A DNA stretch of 10,351 nucleotides from JAAEQG01 sp023133475 (GCA_030631415.1 DAOVLE010000190.1:1-10351), one strand, 5' to 3'; counted from the first letter of the stretch, positions 1 through 8,451 are shown. Numbers and translations: made by a program. Notes: generated from the sequence alone by a model not told the origin.

Positions 1-3000
1 ATCGTCGGGCAGCCGCCGGCGGGGGGGACGTTTGGGCCTCGTAGTCGGTGCTCGAAACCCGTCAGGTCCGCCAGACCGATCGATCCGTCCGATTGGCCCT
101 CCGCGTCGAAGTCGAACACTGCCAGGCAATCCGGCGTGGTTGTGCCGAAGCAGGCCTGGAACCCGGCGAAGTCGGCCAAGTCCACGTCGTCGTCCGGTTC
201 TGCGTCGTGCCCCGCACCGCCCGATGGTGTTACCCCCGGGCCGCCGAAGCACTCATAGAATCCCTCGTAGTCTGCCAGGTCGATTACCTCGTCCGATTGG
301 CCGGCTGTGTCGAAATCATGTACCGCCAAGCACGCGGCATCGGGGCTGATGAAACACGCTTGGAGATCGGCGAAGTCAGCCAGATCGACATCATCGTCAC
401 CATCGGCGTCGTGGGCGTATGCCTCACCCGGCCCTCCGCCGCCGCCGGCGAAGTCGCCACCGGACGAGTAGTCCAGCCGTTCGATCTGTGAGCCGTCGGC
501 GTTGCCCGTCCCGGCAATCGAGAAGTTTTGGTTGACCAGGTAATAGGAGAACTCGCCCGTCGAGTCGTCGAAGGTGGCTACCCGTTCGTCGAGGTACTGG
601 GCTCCGTTGACGTGGTAGCGGGCCAGGACATCGGAGGCGTCACGCTCCTCGATGACGCTTTGGCCGGCGTAGTAATAGCGCGTGGCCACCCCAGCCACCG
701 GGTCCTCAAAGCTGATCCGCCGGCCCAGGGCGTCGTAGGTGTAGTTGGCCAAGACCGTGTCGTCTGCCGCCCGGATCTGGATCAGGCGGTTCTGCTCATC
801 GTAGGTGTACTGTCGGCTGTCCTCGTCCACCGACAGATTGCCGGCTTCGTCGTACTCGACCGGGTTTCCGCCGACGTCGGCGTACTCGTTGGCTTCGTTG
901 GCTGGGCCGTAGGCTGTCGTATCGTTCGCCCGATTGGTGTGCTCCTCGCGGTTGCCGACCAGATCGAAGATGCTCTCCTCAGTCGTGCCCGTCTCTTGAT
1001 AGCCCGTTCCCGTCAGCCGGTCAAGCTGATCCACCGTAAACGCCCGATCGTCGCCGGCGAAGTCGGCCATCCCGGTGGTGGCCTGGGTCAGCGGGTTGCC
1101 GTTGGCGTCGTGGGTGAAGGTATAAGCTGCGATGGCCTCGGTCCCGCGGAACGGGGTTTCCAACGAATTGGCCATCGTGTTGATTCGCCGATGACCGTCG
1201 TAGCTGACCTGGTATTCGTACGACGTGTTCCCGCCGGGGTCGTCGGTGGTCGTCAGTCGCTTATCGAGCAAGCGGCCGTTGTAGCGGTAGTCAACGAACA
1301 GCGGACTGCCGTTCAGGTCGATGGTGCCCACCTGATTGACCACGGTGGGTGTGCAGGCTAACACCTCGCCGCTGGGGTAATCGAGTTGAATGCGGTTGCC
1401 GGCCTGGTCGTGGTCGTAGCCCACCGTGCGCGGTGTGCCGCCGGCGATGGTCTGCGTTTCGTAGTCGAGGTGGCCCAGATCGGTGTAGCCCATGGCTGAG
1501 CGTGAAGCGGCGTCCGGGTCGGCGGTGGTGCCACGCTGGGCGAGCGTCATTCGGCCAGCCGCGTCGTAGTCGAACGTGTCTCGCTCCGCACCGGTCGTCC
1601 GGGTCAGCAGCCGGCTGCGGTCGTCGTGGGTGAACGTCGTGACCAGGCCTCGTTGATCGGCTCGCTCCGTCATCCGCCCAGCCAAGTCATATTCCATCCG
1701 GACGCAGTCGGTGCAGGTTTCCGGGCTGGTGTGGTTGGCGGCATCGGCGTCGGGATAGACCACTCGAGTCTGCCGGCTAAGGCTGTCATAGCGGTAGGTG
1801 GTCACCTGGTCAGCCAGCGGTGTGCCGTCGTTCGCTTTGTTCTTGGCGGTTTGCTCGATGAGCCGGCTCAGGCGGTCGTAGGCGAAGAGGGTCTCGCGTT
1901 CGAGTGTGCCCTGATAGTCTTCGATGAGCTTGCCGCGGCGGCTGAGGAGGTCGTATTCCGTCTTCGTTTTGATGCCTTTCGGGTCGGTGACCACGAGCGG
2001 CCGATCGAGGCCGTCCAACTCGAACGAGGTGACCAGGTTGGGCGAGCCCAGGGCAATCTGCCGGATCACGCGATCGTGGCCGTCGTAGGCAAAGAGGAAG
2101 GCCCGCCCGCCCACGCCATCGAAAACCACCCGCCGCCGCAAGCGGCCGTTGGTGAAGTAGGCATCATCGGTGTAGCTGGTGGAGGGATCGGTGACCTGGT
2201 ACACGCGGCCGAGGCTGTCGTAAGTGGTCTCGGTGACCAGTTCGGTGGTCGCATTGTTGTTGTACGTTTTGCGGAAACGGAGGAGCCCGTCGGTGTCGTA
2301 TTCATAATCGACCACCCGGTCGGCGGTGACATCCGCGTCGCCGGCGGCGGTGCCGGCGGAGGCGTTGGCCAACACCGCACGGCGGGGCCGCCGTCCTGCC
2401 GTGTCGTAGGCAAAGACGGTTCTTATCCGCGGGGTGTTCGCGGCGTCGCGGAGGGTCCCGCACAGCAGATTGCCCCGCGAGTCGCACTTTCGGACGCGGT
2501 CGGGCCGACCGCCGGTGCTGTCCTCCGGCCCGGTGATGTGGATGGCCCGGCTCAGAGCGTCGTAATCGGTATTGGTGAATGCCCAGCCCGTTGCATTGAG
2601 TTTGATCTCCTGTTGGGTGATGTTCCCGCGACCGTCGCGGGTGTACACAATTTCCCCGCCTTCGGAGTCCGTCACCTCCTCCACGCGCCCGGCATTGTCG
2701 TACACCGTTGTGAGCACACGATCGGAGACCGTGGGGTCGCCCAGCGAGCGCTCCTCGGTGACGTTGCCGGACCAGTCGAACTTGCGTTGGGCCACAGGAT
2801 CGGTGCTGTTGTCTGCGCCTGCGACGGCCCTTTGACGCGATTCATAGTTGAATCCGCCTTCGTCGCACTTGGCTGTGGAGTCGGACAATACGCCGATGCC
2901 GGCTTCCTCGACAACAGTGCGGGTGACATTGTCGGCTTCGTCGTACTCGAAGGTGGTGGTGATCAGATTGCCGCCGTCGGAACCCGGCACACGCTTGATA

Positions 3001-5690
3001 CGTTCCAAACGGCCGAACTCGTCATAGACCCGTTCTTCGCTTGCCCCGGCCGGATAAGTTGGGGGATAGGTAAAGCGGAGGCGGCCCAAGGTGTCGTGCG
3101 CAAACGTGGTGGTCAGGTTGGTCTCGGGTGTTCCGTCATCGCTTCCATCGTATTTCAGGGGCGTTTCGCTCTCGACCAACCCGCGCCCGTCGTACGCACG
3201 TTCCATGCCGCGGCCGGAGGTGTCAAACTCACGCTCGACTTCGCCCAGCCAGTTGTAGTTGAAGTTGGATTCCTGCCCGATGCCGCCGGGATCGACGACA
3301 GCGAGCGTCAGGCGTCCCAAGCGGTCATAGGTGGATTGGCTGGTGATCGTTGCCGGGCTGAGCGCGTTGCCGTCCTGGTCTTTGTTGTCCTCGATCCGCT
3401 GGTAGAGCCGCCCGTTTATGTCATGGATGAACGCCGTTTCGTAGAATGAGCCGGTCGGGTCCGTGCACGGCTGGCCCACGTCCCCGGCGTTGGCGGTGAG
3501 GTGGCGTTTCACCGACATCACCCGCCCGTCGTTGTCGTACCTGGTGGCGGTCCAGTAGCCGTCCGCATCCACCGTGATCCGGTCTTGCGTCGCGTCCGCG
3601 TCACAGTGCAGATACTGTGTGATCAGATTCTCACCGCCGGGATCGACGGTCTGCGACGTCAACCGCAACAACTCGTCGTATCCGAACTCGACAGCCCGGA
3701 ACAGGCCCGACGCATACTCGGTCTCCTGGCGTTCGAGCACCCGGTTGGTCGTGTCATAAATGAATCGCGTTTCGGGTGTGCGGGTTCCCGATACCCCCTG
3801 TGTGATCGTGGGACCGGTTCGGCTGAAGAGTTGATTGCTCCTCTCGCCATTGAGCCCGTCGTAGTTTTCATCCTCGCCCCCGTCTTCATAGTCGAACGTA
3901 ACCTCGGAAATCGTGCCCCGGCCGTCACGTTGCTTCACAATGCGCGGGAGCGGGAACAATCGCCAGGTAGAACTATAGGAGTAGAGGAATTCATAGTCCA
4001 CGTCATAGGTAGCCAGCGATCCGTCGTTCGGGCCGACATGCGTGGTCTTGGTGCGGAATCCGAAGTCAGCGCTGCCGGCACCGACGTGCGAGTCATACTC
4101 GTAGCCCAAAGTGGTGCCGTCGGGGAGGGACACCTGGGTGATCACCATGTTGCCGTGTGGGTTGCCCACGTCGTGGGTGTAGACCGTTTGATAGGGCGTG
4201 CCCGTCCCGTTGACATCCGAGTAGGACGTGATACTCGCCAGGCGGTGGTTCAGGGGAGCCGGCGTGGCAGCGGAATCATACGCAAAATCGAATTGCCGGA
4301 ACTCGCCCGAACCGGTGTATTCCTTCCTGCGACGGAGGCCTTCGTCGACGATCTCATGCTCGATCACCGTTTGTAACGCGCCGTCCACGTGGCGTCGCTC
4401 TTCCAGCAGATCGGTGGGCACGCCGTCGCCGTCGAAGGCGTAGACGAACTCGTACATCACGTTCTGATCGGCATCCTTGACTTGATCCACGCGCGGAGCC
4501 GCTTGCGGGTCAGCGGGGCTGGCGGTGTACCTGAAGTGTCTGGCCCCCTTGCCCCCGTCCGGAACGACCGAGGTAATCCAGCCGTCCACCGGATCACTGC
4601 CGATGGCCCACCCACGCCCGTCGGACGTGGTCACCTGGGTGACCACTCCCGCGGTGCGGTGCAGCGTGATGACATTTGGCATCGTCGCCCGGTCGCTGAT
4701 CCGGGTCACCCGATTGTCGATACCGTTGTCGTATGTGTACACCTGGGTGGCAGGCTGAGACTCACTTAGCCCAAACGGTCGAATGTAGTTGAACCGAAAC
4801 AGTCCATCATCAATTGACCAGGGGGTATCGTAATGGGTCCCGTCGGGGGCATAGACTTCGCCGGCATTTTGATACCCGACGAGATACCCAGGCCAAGGCG
4901 TGCCGTAATCTGTCTTGTCGGGCCCTTCGGCATGGCCTCCCAACCGGAACTGACCGCTATTCTGGATGTAGACTGACTCGCCCGCCCCGGGCAAAACGAC
5001 GTTGCTGGTCTCGATCAGATACGCGGGTCCCAGTCCGATGCGCCGGTTACTGTACGCCGCGCCGATCATCTCCGCAGTTCGGCCGATCGGCACCATTAAC
5101 CTCGCATTGCCCACGGAGACGTCCAGGATTGGCGTGCCGAAGTGAAATGCCTCGCTCTCACCGGGCAGGCTGCAAAACGAGCCGGTCACCGGAGCTACTC
5201 TGAAGGTTTGCGTCGAATGGATCTCGGTGCCGCCGGCGATTTCATAGTGGAATGTGATGGTAAACGTTTGCACTCCGAGCGTGTTGGTGCCAATGGCTTT
5301 TAGCGAGAAACGATTGAATCCGTTGATACCAGTAGGCACAGTTACGAAGGATGACGCGGAAGTGTCGGTCAGATCAATCTCGTCACCGGACGCGTCCACT
5401 TCTTTGAATAGCCTCAACACACTACGGTCCCAAACCCCTCCGGCCCAGATTTCGATGGTGCTGCTGGTAATCGGGAAGTCTTCGTCAAGGGATTCGACGT
5501 GTGTTTTCACTTCGCCGAAGCCGACGGCCATGGTGCACACGCGCAGCGAGTTGATCGTCCCGCGGTAGGGCGCGTTAAGCATCCCATCTCCTTCGTTGGA
5601 CATGATCTGAGCGTTTGCCGCCGTCGCTACGGCCCACAGCGCCACTCCAAACACGACTTTCGGGTATCGGCTCGTACGTTCCACTCTCAT
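1..5690 (-). CDS. Giant secreted Rhs/YD-repeat protein with dockerin-like modules (3' end outside window)
   Basis: Translated from ATG at 5690, the frame stays open to base 1 (1896 complete codons, no stop), so the protein is C-terminally incomplete here. Residues 1-27 form a Sec signal peptide (basic start, hydrophobic VVFGVALWAVATAA, ANA|Q cleavage). Residues about 28-180 look like a beta-rich extracellular domain. Around 187 a FGTPILDVSVGNARL segment opens the Rhs-like region. From about 640 to 1730 there are some 30 YD-type repeats, such as YDRLGRL, YDEFGRL, YDSLGRV, YDEAGNL and YDALGRR. These build the beta-cocoon shell of the Rhs/Tc-C family. From 1761 two tandem dockerin-like units replace the usual continuation of the core. 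The terminal Rhs core and any variable C-terminal tip lie outside the window. AAGGGG ends two bases before the ATG, which is tight; GTG at codon 3 would have better spacing but a nearly identical product. It is the last gene of a three-gene minus-strand unit. Family assignment is firm; function (adhesin, toxin carrier or wall protein) is open. Confidence 0.93.
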   Translation of the reverse strand, partial: MRVERTSRYPKVVFGVALWAVATAANAQIMSNEGDGMLNAPYRGTINSLRVCTMAVGFGEVKTHVESLDEDFPITSSTIEIWAGGVWDRSVLRLFKEVDASGDEIDLTDTSASSFVTVPTGINGFNRFSLKAIGTNTLGVQTFTITFHYEIAGGTEIHSTQTFRVAPVTGSFCSLPGESEAFHFGTPILDVSVGNARLMVPIGRTAEMIGAAYSNRRIGLGPAYLIETSNVVLPGAGESVYIQNSGQFRLGGHAEGPDKTDYGTPWPGYLVGYQNAGEVYAPDGTHYDTPWSIDDGLFRFNYIRPFGLSESQPATQVYTYDNGIDNRVTRISDRATMPNVITLHRTAGVVTQVTTSDGRGWAIGSDPVDGWITSVVPDGGKGARHFRYTASPADPQAAPRVDQVKDADQNVMYEFVYAFDGDGVPTDLLEERRHVDGALQTVIEHEIVDEGLRRRKEYTGSGEFRQFDFAYDSAATPAPLNHRLASITSYSDVNGTGTPYQTVYTHDVGNPHGNMVITQVSLPDGTTLGYEYDSHVGAGSADFGFRTKTTHVGPNDGSLATYDVDYEFLYSYSSTWRLFPLPRIVKQRDGRGTISEVTFDYEDGGEDENYDGLNGERSNQLFSRTGPTITQGVSGTRTPETRFIYDTTNRVLERQETEYASGLFRAVEFGYDELLRLTSQTVDPGGENLITQYLHCDADATQDRITVDADGYWTATRYDNDGRVMSVKRHLTANAGDVGQPCTDPTGSFYETAFIHDINGRLYQRIEDNKDQDGNALSPATITSQSTYDRLGRLTLAVVDPGGIGQESNFNYNWLGEVEREFDTSGRGMERAYDGRGLVESETPLKYDGSDDGTPETNLTTTFAHDTLGRLRFTYPPTYPAGASEERVYDEFGRLERIKRVPGSDGGNLITTTFEYDEADNVTRTVVEEAGIGVLSDSTAKCDEGGFNYESRQRAVAGADNSTDPVAQRKFDWSGNVTEERSLGDPTVSDRVLTTVYDNAGRVEEVTDSEGGEIVYTRDGRGNITQQEIKLNATGWAFTNTDYDALSRAIHITGPEDSTGGRPDRVRKCDSRGNLLCGTLRDAANTPRIRTVFAYDTAGRRPRRAVLANASAGTAAGDADVTADRVVDYEYDTDGLLRFRKTYNNNATTELVTETTYDSLGRVYQVTDPSTSYTDDAYFTNGRLRRRVVFDGVGGRAFLFAYDGHDRVIRQIALGSPNLVTSFELDGLDRPLVVTDPKGIKTKTEYDLLSRRGKLIEDYQGTLERETLFAYDRLSRLIEQTAKNKANDGTPLADQVTTYRYDSLSRQTRVVYPDADAANHTSPETCTDCVRMEYDLAGRMTERADQRGLVTTFTHDDRSRLLTRTTGAERDTFDYDAAGRMTLAQRGTTADPDAASRSAMGYTDLGHLDYETQTIAGGTPRTVGYDHDQAGNRIQLDYPSGEVLACTPTVVNQVGTIDLNGSPLFVDYRYNGRLLDKRLTTTDDPGGNTSYEYQVSYDGHRRINTMANSLETPFRGTEAIAAYTFTHDANGNPLTQATTGMADFAGDDRAFTVDQLDRLTGTGYQETGTTEESIFDLVGNREEHTNRANDTTAYGPANEANEYADVGGNPVEYDEAGNLSVDEDSRQYTYDEQNRLIQIRAADDTVLANYTYDALGRRISFEDPVAGVATRYYYAGQSVIEERDASDVLARYHVNGAQYLDERVATFDDSTGEFSYYLVNQNFSIAGTGNADGSQIERLDYSSGGDFAGGGGGPGEAYAHDADGDDDVDLADFADLQACFISPDAACLAVHDFDTAGQSDEVIDLADYEGFYECFGGPGVTPSGGAGHDAEPDDDVDLADFAGFQACFGTTTPDCLAVFDFDAEGQSDGSIGLADLTGFEHRLRGPNVPPAGGCPT
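3..410 (-). repeat. Tandem duplication of a 68-residue dockerin-like module inside the Rhs gene
   Basis: Two in-frame units of 204 bases lie at 410-207 and 206-3 (Rhs residues 1761-1828 and 1829-1896). By hand alignment about 39 of 68 residues agree. Each unit starts with a dockerin/EF-hand-like loop (DADGDDDVDLADF and DAEPDDDVDLADF: acidic residues at loop positions 1, 5 and 12, and at position 3, Asp or Glu). This is followed by xxQACF, a CLAVxDFD stretch, then GQSDxxIxLADxxGF and a Gly/Pro linker. The first unit keeps all acidic positions and the Cys of its second half (GFYECF). The second unit has lost an Asp (IGLAD instead of IDLAD) and that Cys (GFEHRL). Such modules bind calcium in dockerins; in planctomycetes similar ones occur at the ends of many exported proteins. 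The right-hand boundary of copy two is uncertain because the window ends there. Confidence 0.8.
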
Positions 5691-5692
5691 TT

Positions 5693-5698
5693 CCCCTT
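5693..5698 (-). promoter_or_regulatory. Ribosome binding site of the Rhs gene
   Basis: On the minus strand AAGGGG lies just upstream of ATG 5690, separated by two bases, or by eight from the in-frame GTG at 5684. The 89-base gap to the upstream PEP-CTERM stop holds no convincing terminator, only a short CGGTG/CACCG inverted repeat without a T tract. Read-through from upstream is therefore expected. Confidence 0.5.
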
Positions 5699-5779
5699 AT
5701 CAATATCAGTTAACGTTCCGACAAACGCGGTGGTCACCGACTGACGGCTGTTCTTTCGCCGCCGGCTCCGCTGTTGTCA

Positions 5780-6637
5780 TCAACCCAGCCGTCGCCTCGC
5801 TACAACCACCGACGCCCCGAACGACAGCAACAAGATGCTAGCCGGTTCAGGGACCGAGATGATCGTGATGGTTACATCACTTGTCGCTGTGCCAATCATG
5901 CCCTCCTCGCAAGACGGGTTACTCCCCATCTCAAAGTGGTAGCCGATGGAGTACATTTCACCTGCGGGCACAACCACCGACTCGTCAAGTGCAAAGATCC
6001 CCGCTCCTTCGCCCTCGTGCGCCTCCGAAGCATGGAAAGAAAATGTGCCGCCCACTATCTGTTCGATCTCCAGGCCGATGTCCGCCCCCATACCCTCATG
6101 AGTCGGTATGTCATACGTCATCGTCCCCGTGATGGCCACCTCAATGTCCAGCGTTGGCTGAATGGTAAATCCTCCGAAGGCTACCGAGCAACACTGGCCC
6201 TCGGTGTGCTTCAGTGAATGCGCGGTCTCAAACTCGAGAACGCCGTTGTTGTCGTCGAAGACGAAGTTGTATGCCACATCCAGCGAGGTGTCACCAATCT
6301 GACGCGAAAAAGATCCCTGAAACGGGCTGACCGGCGTCTCGTCGTAAGAGAATGTCTCGGTCAGGTAGCCGGTGCCCTCCTCCACCAGACCACCTCGATG
6401 CACCCAACCAAGCAGGTTCATTCCAGCCCAGCCCACACCGGACGGAATGAGAATGATCACCATCATCAGTGCGCCTACCAGAATGAACCGTGTTGGCATC
6501 TTTGCGCATCTGTTGCCATCTCCCCGACCACGGCAATGCTCAGCCGGGCCTGCCCATGCCAACTCCGCCGGCGATATCGCCGAGCGCTTCCCGTATCCTG
6601 GTTTCCAATTTGCCAATCCAAGAAAACGCCACGTCAT
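5780..6637 (-). CDS. PEP-CTERM sorted exported protein
   Basis: The C-terminus is a textbook PEP-CTERM signal: VPEPASILLLSFGASVVVARRRLG split as the VPEP motif, a hydrophobic helix, then RRR. In the known family it directs cleavage by an exosortase (EpsH/XrtA type) and surface delivery. A classical signal peptide begins at Met47 (MPTRFILVGALMMVIILIP followed by SGVGWA). The mature part is rich in beta-prone Thr/Gly/Val stretches and has a CC pair (GQCCSVAF) and one further Cys (NPSCEEG); no enzyme motif is visible. Start choice is ambiguous. ATG 6637 has a perfect AGGAGG seven bases upstream and sits two bases after the previous stop, but puts 46 atypical residues before the signal peptide. 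ATG 6499 begins exactly at the signal peptide but lacks a good ribosome site. The longer frame is given here; 6499 is the likely biological N-terminus. No exosortase gene lies in the window. Confidence 0.88.
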   Translation of the reverse strand: MTWRFLGLANWKPGYGKRSAISPAELAWAGPAEHCRGRGDGNRCAKMPTRFILVGALMMVIILIPSGVGWAGMNLLGWVHRGGLVEEGTGYLTETFSYDETPVSPFQGSFSRQIGDTSLDVAYNFVFDDNNGVLEFETAHSLKHTEGQCCSVAFGGFTIQPTLDIEVAITGTMTYDIPTHEGMGADIGLEIEQIVGGTFSFHASEAHEGEGAGIFALDESVVVPAGEMYSIGYHFEMGSNPSCEEGMIGTATSDVTITIISVPEPASILLLSFGASVVVARRRLG

Positions 6638-6639
6638 CT

Positions 6640-8208
6640 CTATTCCTCCTCATCATCATCATGCGCGCCGACGAACATCGGCGCTAACTCCTCTCTCAGA
6701 TGGTGTTCAGGATATGAGTTGGACAACATATCGAACACCGCCCTTGCCTCTTCGATGTCGCCACGGCCCAACAAAGACCGGATTTTCTCCGCCAGGATGT
6801 GCGGCTCCCATCGAGAGCCCACCGCCCAGCCCTCGATTTCATCCAACGCCCGATCCGCCAGGTCGAATCGTCCCAACTCGCTCAGCAAACGGCAGCGGCG
6901 GATCGCCGCCGGGAACGCCCAATCGTCATTAGGGGCGATCTCCATGACTTGCTCCAGAACGTCCGCCGCCTCAAGACGCTTTATCTCACCAGCTTCGGGT
7001 TCACCAAGAAGCGCGTCCACCAGATTGTGGTGGCAAGCCAGGCGAACGTTGATAGGCCAATCGCCCTGAGCACAGGCCCAACGCCCCACGGCGATCCGGG
7101 CGGTGACATGCCCCTCACGCCGCAGCCATTCCATCACGGACCTGTAGACCTCGTGTGGCGGTCTGACTGCGGCGCGCTCCTCGATTTCAGCCTCCAAAGA
7201 AGCAACCGGGTTCGCCAGCCACTCTGGCGTCCGACGTGCCTCCGCTTCCAGACACTCGGCGCGATCGGCGGCGACTGCGGACCGGGAGTCCTCCGGGTAA
7301 TCAACAGTTAATTCGCGTAGCTGCTCGGCGGCTGCGGCGGGTTGCCCCGTCCAGGACAGGTTCTCCGCCGCCAGCCACAGCGCCTCCGCTGCCCAACGGG
7401 TCCCGGCAGCCTCCGCGACGCAACGCTCCCACGCCGCCGTGGAAGCACCCCAGTCATCCAACGCACGATGGGCCCAACCGATCCTGAGCAGGGCGCGGCC
7501 GGCATCTCCGTCGCTCTCGGCAAGCTTCGCAGCCAGCTCATAAGCACCGACAGCCTGTTCCAGCCATTCGCGTCGCGGTTTATGCCCCATTCTCCACTGG
7601 GGATTGAACATGGGCCCCGCGTCTTCGTGGGCAATGCTGACGTGGCTTAGGTCCAACGGGGCGAGGCAATCGGCAAGGCGCATCGCGATTCGAGCGCTGT
7701 ATGCGTGTTCTGTCCCGAACTCCTCCAAAAACATTTGATATGCGGCAGCCGCCCTGTCGAATTGCCCCGATGCCGCCGACGAACGGCCGCACATAGCCAG
7801 CAGATCCTCACGGGGAAAGGAATCCTCTCCCGCCAGATTCGCTTCAACTTCGTCTTGCTTATCCTCCAAGGTGGAGACGGTGACCGCAACGGGGGATCGT
7901 GGTTCATCAGGCAACGGGTTAGGCGTGTTGTGAGCCTGAGGGGCGGTTGACATATTCGCCTGGGGCACCAGCCTTGCCTTTTCCGTTTCTTCGGGCACCC
8001 CCTCCAATGCCGGTTGTTGGGGGACAACGTGAGAGGGCGTCTCACCAGTCTCCGCCGCCCTGTTGGCGGTGCCCGGATGCCTCGTTTGTGCCGAGCCATT
8101 TGTAGCGAACCGGGACGGTTTTCTATTTTCGTTTCCTCCGTGCACGGCAAGAGTGGCTATCAGGGCACCCAGTCCCAAAACACACAGTACACCAACGATA
8201 CGTCTCAC
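6640..8208 (-). CDS. Membrane-anchored TPR-like repeat protein
   Basis: The product is 522 aa when started at GTG 8208. Residues 2-3 are Arg-Arg, followed by one hydrophobic segment (IVGVLCVLGLGALIATLAV, about 4-22), typical of a signal anchor. A Pro/Ala/Thr-rich, probably disordered linker spans about 25-115. From about 134 to the end the chain is helical with TPR-like pairs, for example FDRAAAAYQMFLEEFG, AVGAYELAAKLAESDGDAG, YPEDSRSAVAADRAECLEAE and FDLADRALDEIE. The tail is DDDEEE. The GTG start is preferred over the upstream in-frame ATG (8385) because AGAGGG lies seven bases upstream of GTG, the membrane segment follows at once, and a promoter -10 box overlaps the ATG. It is the first gene of the unit with the PEP-CTERM and Rhs genes. 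TPR proteins are scaffolds, so a role in assembling or delivering those exported products is inference. Confidence 0.83.
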   Translation of the reverse strand: MRRIVGVLCVLGLGALIATLAVHGGNENRKPSRFATNGSAQTRHPGTANRAAETGETPSHVVPQQPALEGVPEETEKARLVPQANMSTAPQAHNTPNPLPDEPRSPVAVTVSTLEDKQDEVEANLAGEDSFPREDLLAMCGRSSAASGQFDRAAAAYQMFLEEFGTEHAYSARIAMRLADCLAPLDLSHVSIAHEDAGPMFNPQWRMGHKPRREWLEQAVGAYELAAKLAESDGDAGRALLRIGWAHRALDDWGASTAAWERCVAEAAGTRWAAEALWLAAENLSWTGQPAAAAEQLRELTVDYPEDSRSAVAADRAECLEAEARRTPEWLANPVASLEAEIEERAAVRPPHEVYRSVMEWLRREGHVTARIAVGRWACAQGDWPINVRLACHHNLVDALLGEPEAGEIKRLEAADVLEQVMEIAPNDDWAFPAAIRRCRLLSELGRFDLADRALDEIEGWAVGSRWEPHILAEKIRSLLGRGDIEEARAVFDMLSNSYPEHHLREELAPMFVGAHDDDEEE

Positions 8209-8215
8209 GGCAATG

Positions 8216-8221
8216 CCCTCT
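8216..8221 (-). promoter_or_regulatory. Ribosome binding site deciding the GTG start of the TPR gene
   Basis: Minus strand AGAGGG is followed by seven bases and GTG at 8208. This is the best initiation context in this part of the frame and places the N-terminus directly before the membrane anchor. Confidence 0.6.
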
Positions 8222-8383
8222 CGGATGTGGGTGACCGATGGTCGCTCGATTGGAAAGCAGGCGAGAAGGATAGAAGCTCTGAATCTGGATACGGTCGATG
8301 CGAGTGCATGAGCCGATTCTGCCCCCAGCCAGTTGAACCCGGTTATCAGCCGAAATTCCCCGTTTATTGTCTCCGAAACAGCC

Positions 8384-8413
8384 ATTGTAGCAGAATCCGT
8401 CTCTCAACTGCAA
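8384..8413 (-). promoter_or_regulatory. Sigma70-like promoter of the three-gene unit
   Basis: On the minus strand TTGCAG (8413-8408) is separated by 18 bases from TACAAT (8389-8384). Both boxes match the housekeeping consensus closely. Transcription would start near 8377, leaving a leader of about 170 bases before GTG 8208. Because the -10 box overlaps the ATG at 8385, a protein starting at that ATG could not be made from this promoter. The leader itself shows no riboswitch or attenuator that I can recognise. Confidence 0.5.
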
Positions 8414-8451
8414 GCGTGCATGACATACCTGTAGGCAACGAGCAAGGCACT

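Noticed and set aside
3..410. Polymorphic toxin tip of the Rhs protein
   Set aside because: The residues here are dockerin-like modules. Any variable C-terminal toxin would lie outside the window, so none can be claimed.
528..4376. Long plus-strand open frames opposite the Rhs gene (about 277, 607 and 291 codons)
   Set aside because: Their translations are low-complexity Val/Gly/Ala/Arg-rich with no domains, while the minus strand gives a continuous Rhs protein with dozens of YD motifs. They are antisense shadows of GC-rich codons.
5691..5779. Terminator between the PEP-CTERM and Rhs genes
   Set aside because: Only a 5-bp CGGTG/CACCG inverted repeat with a 2-base loop and no T tract is present.
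6218..7069. Plus-strand frame of 283 codons across the PEP-CTERM/TPR junction
   Set aside because: Arg/Ser/Pro-rich, without motifs, and opposite two well-supported genes.
8209..8385. The 59-residue N-terminal extension of the TPR protein from ATG 8385
   Set aside because: No ribosome binding site, the ATG overlaps a good -10 box, and the membrane anchor begins right after the GTG at 8208.
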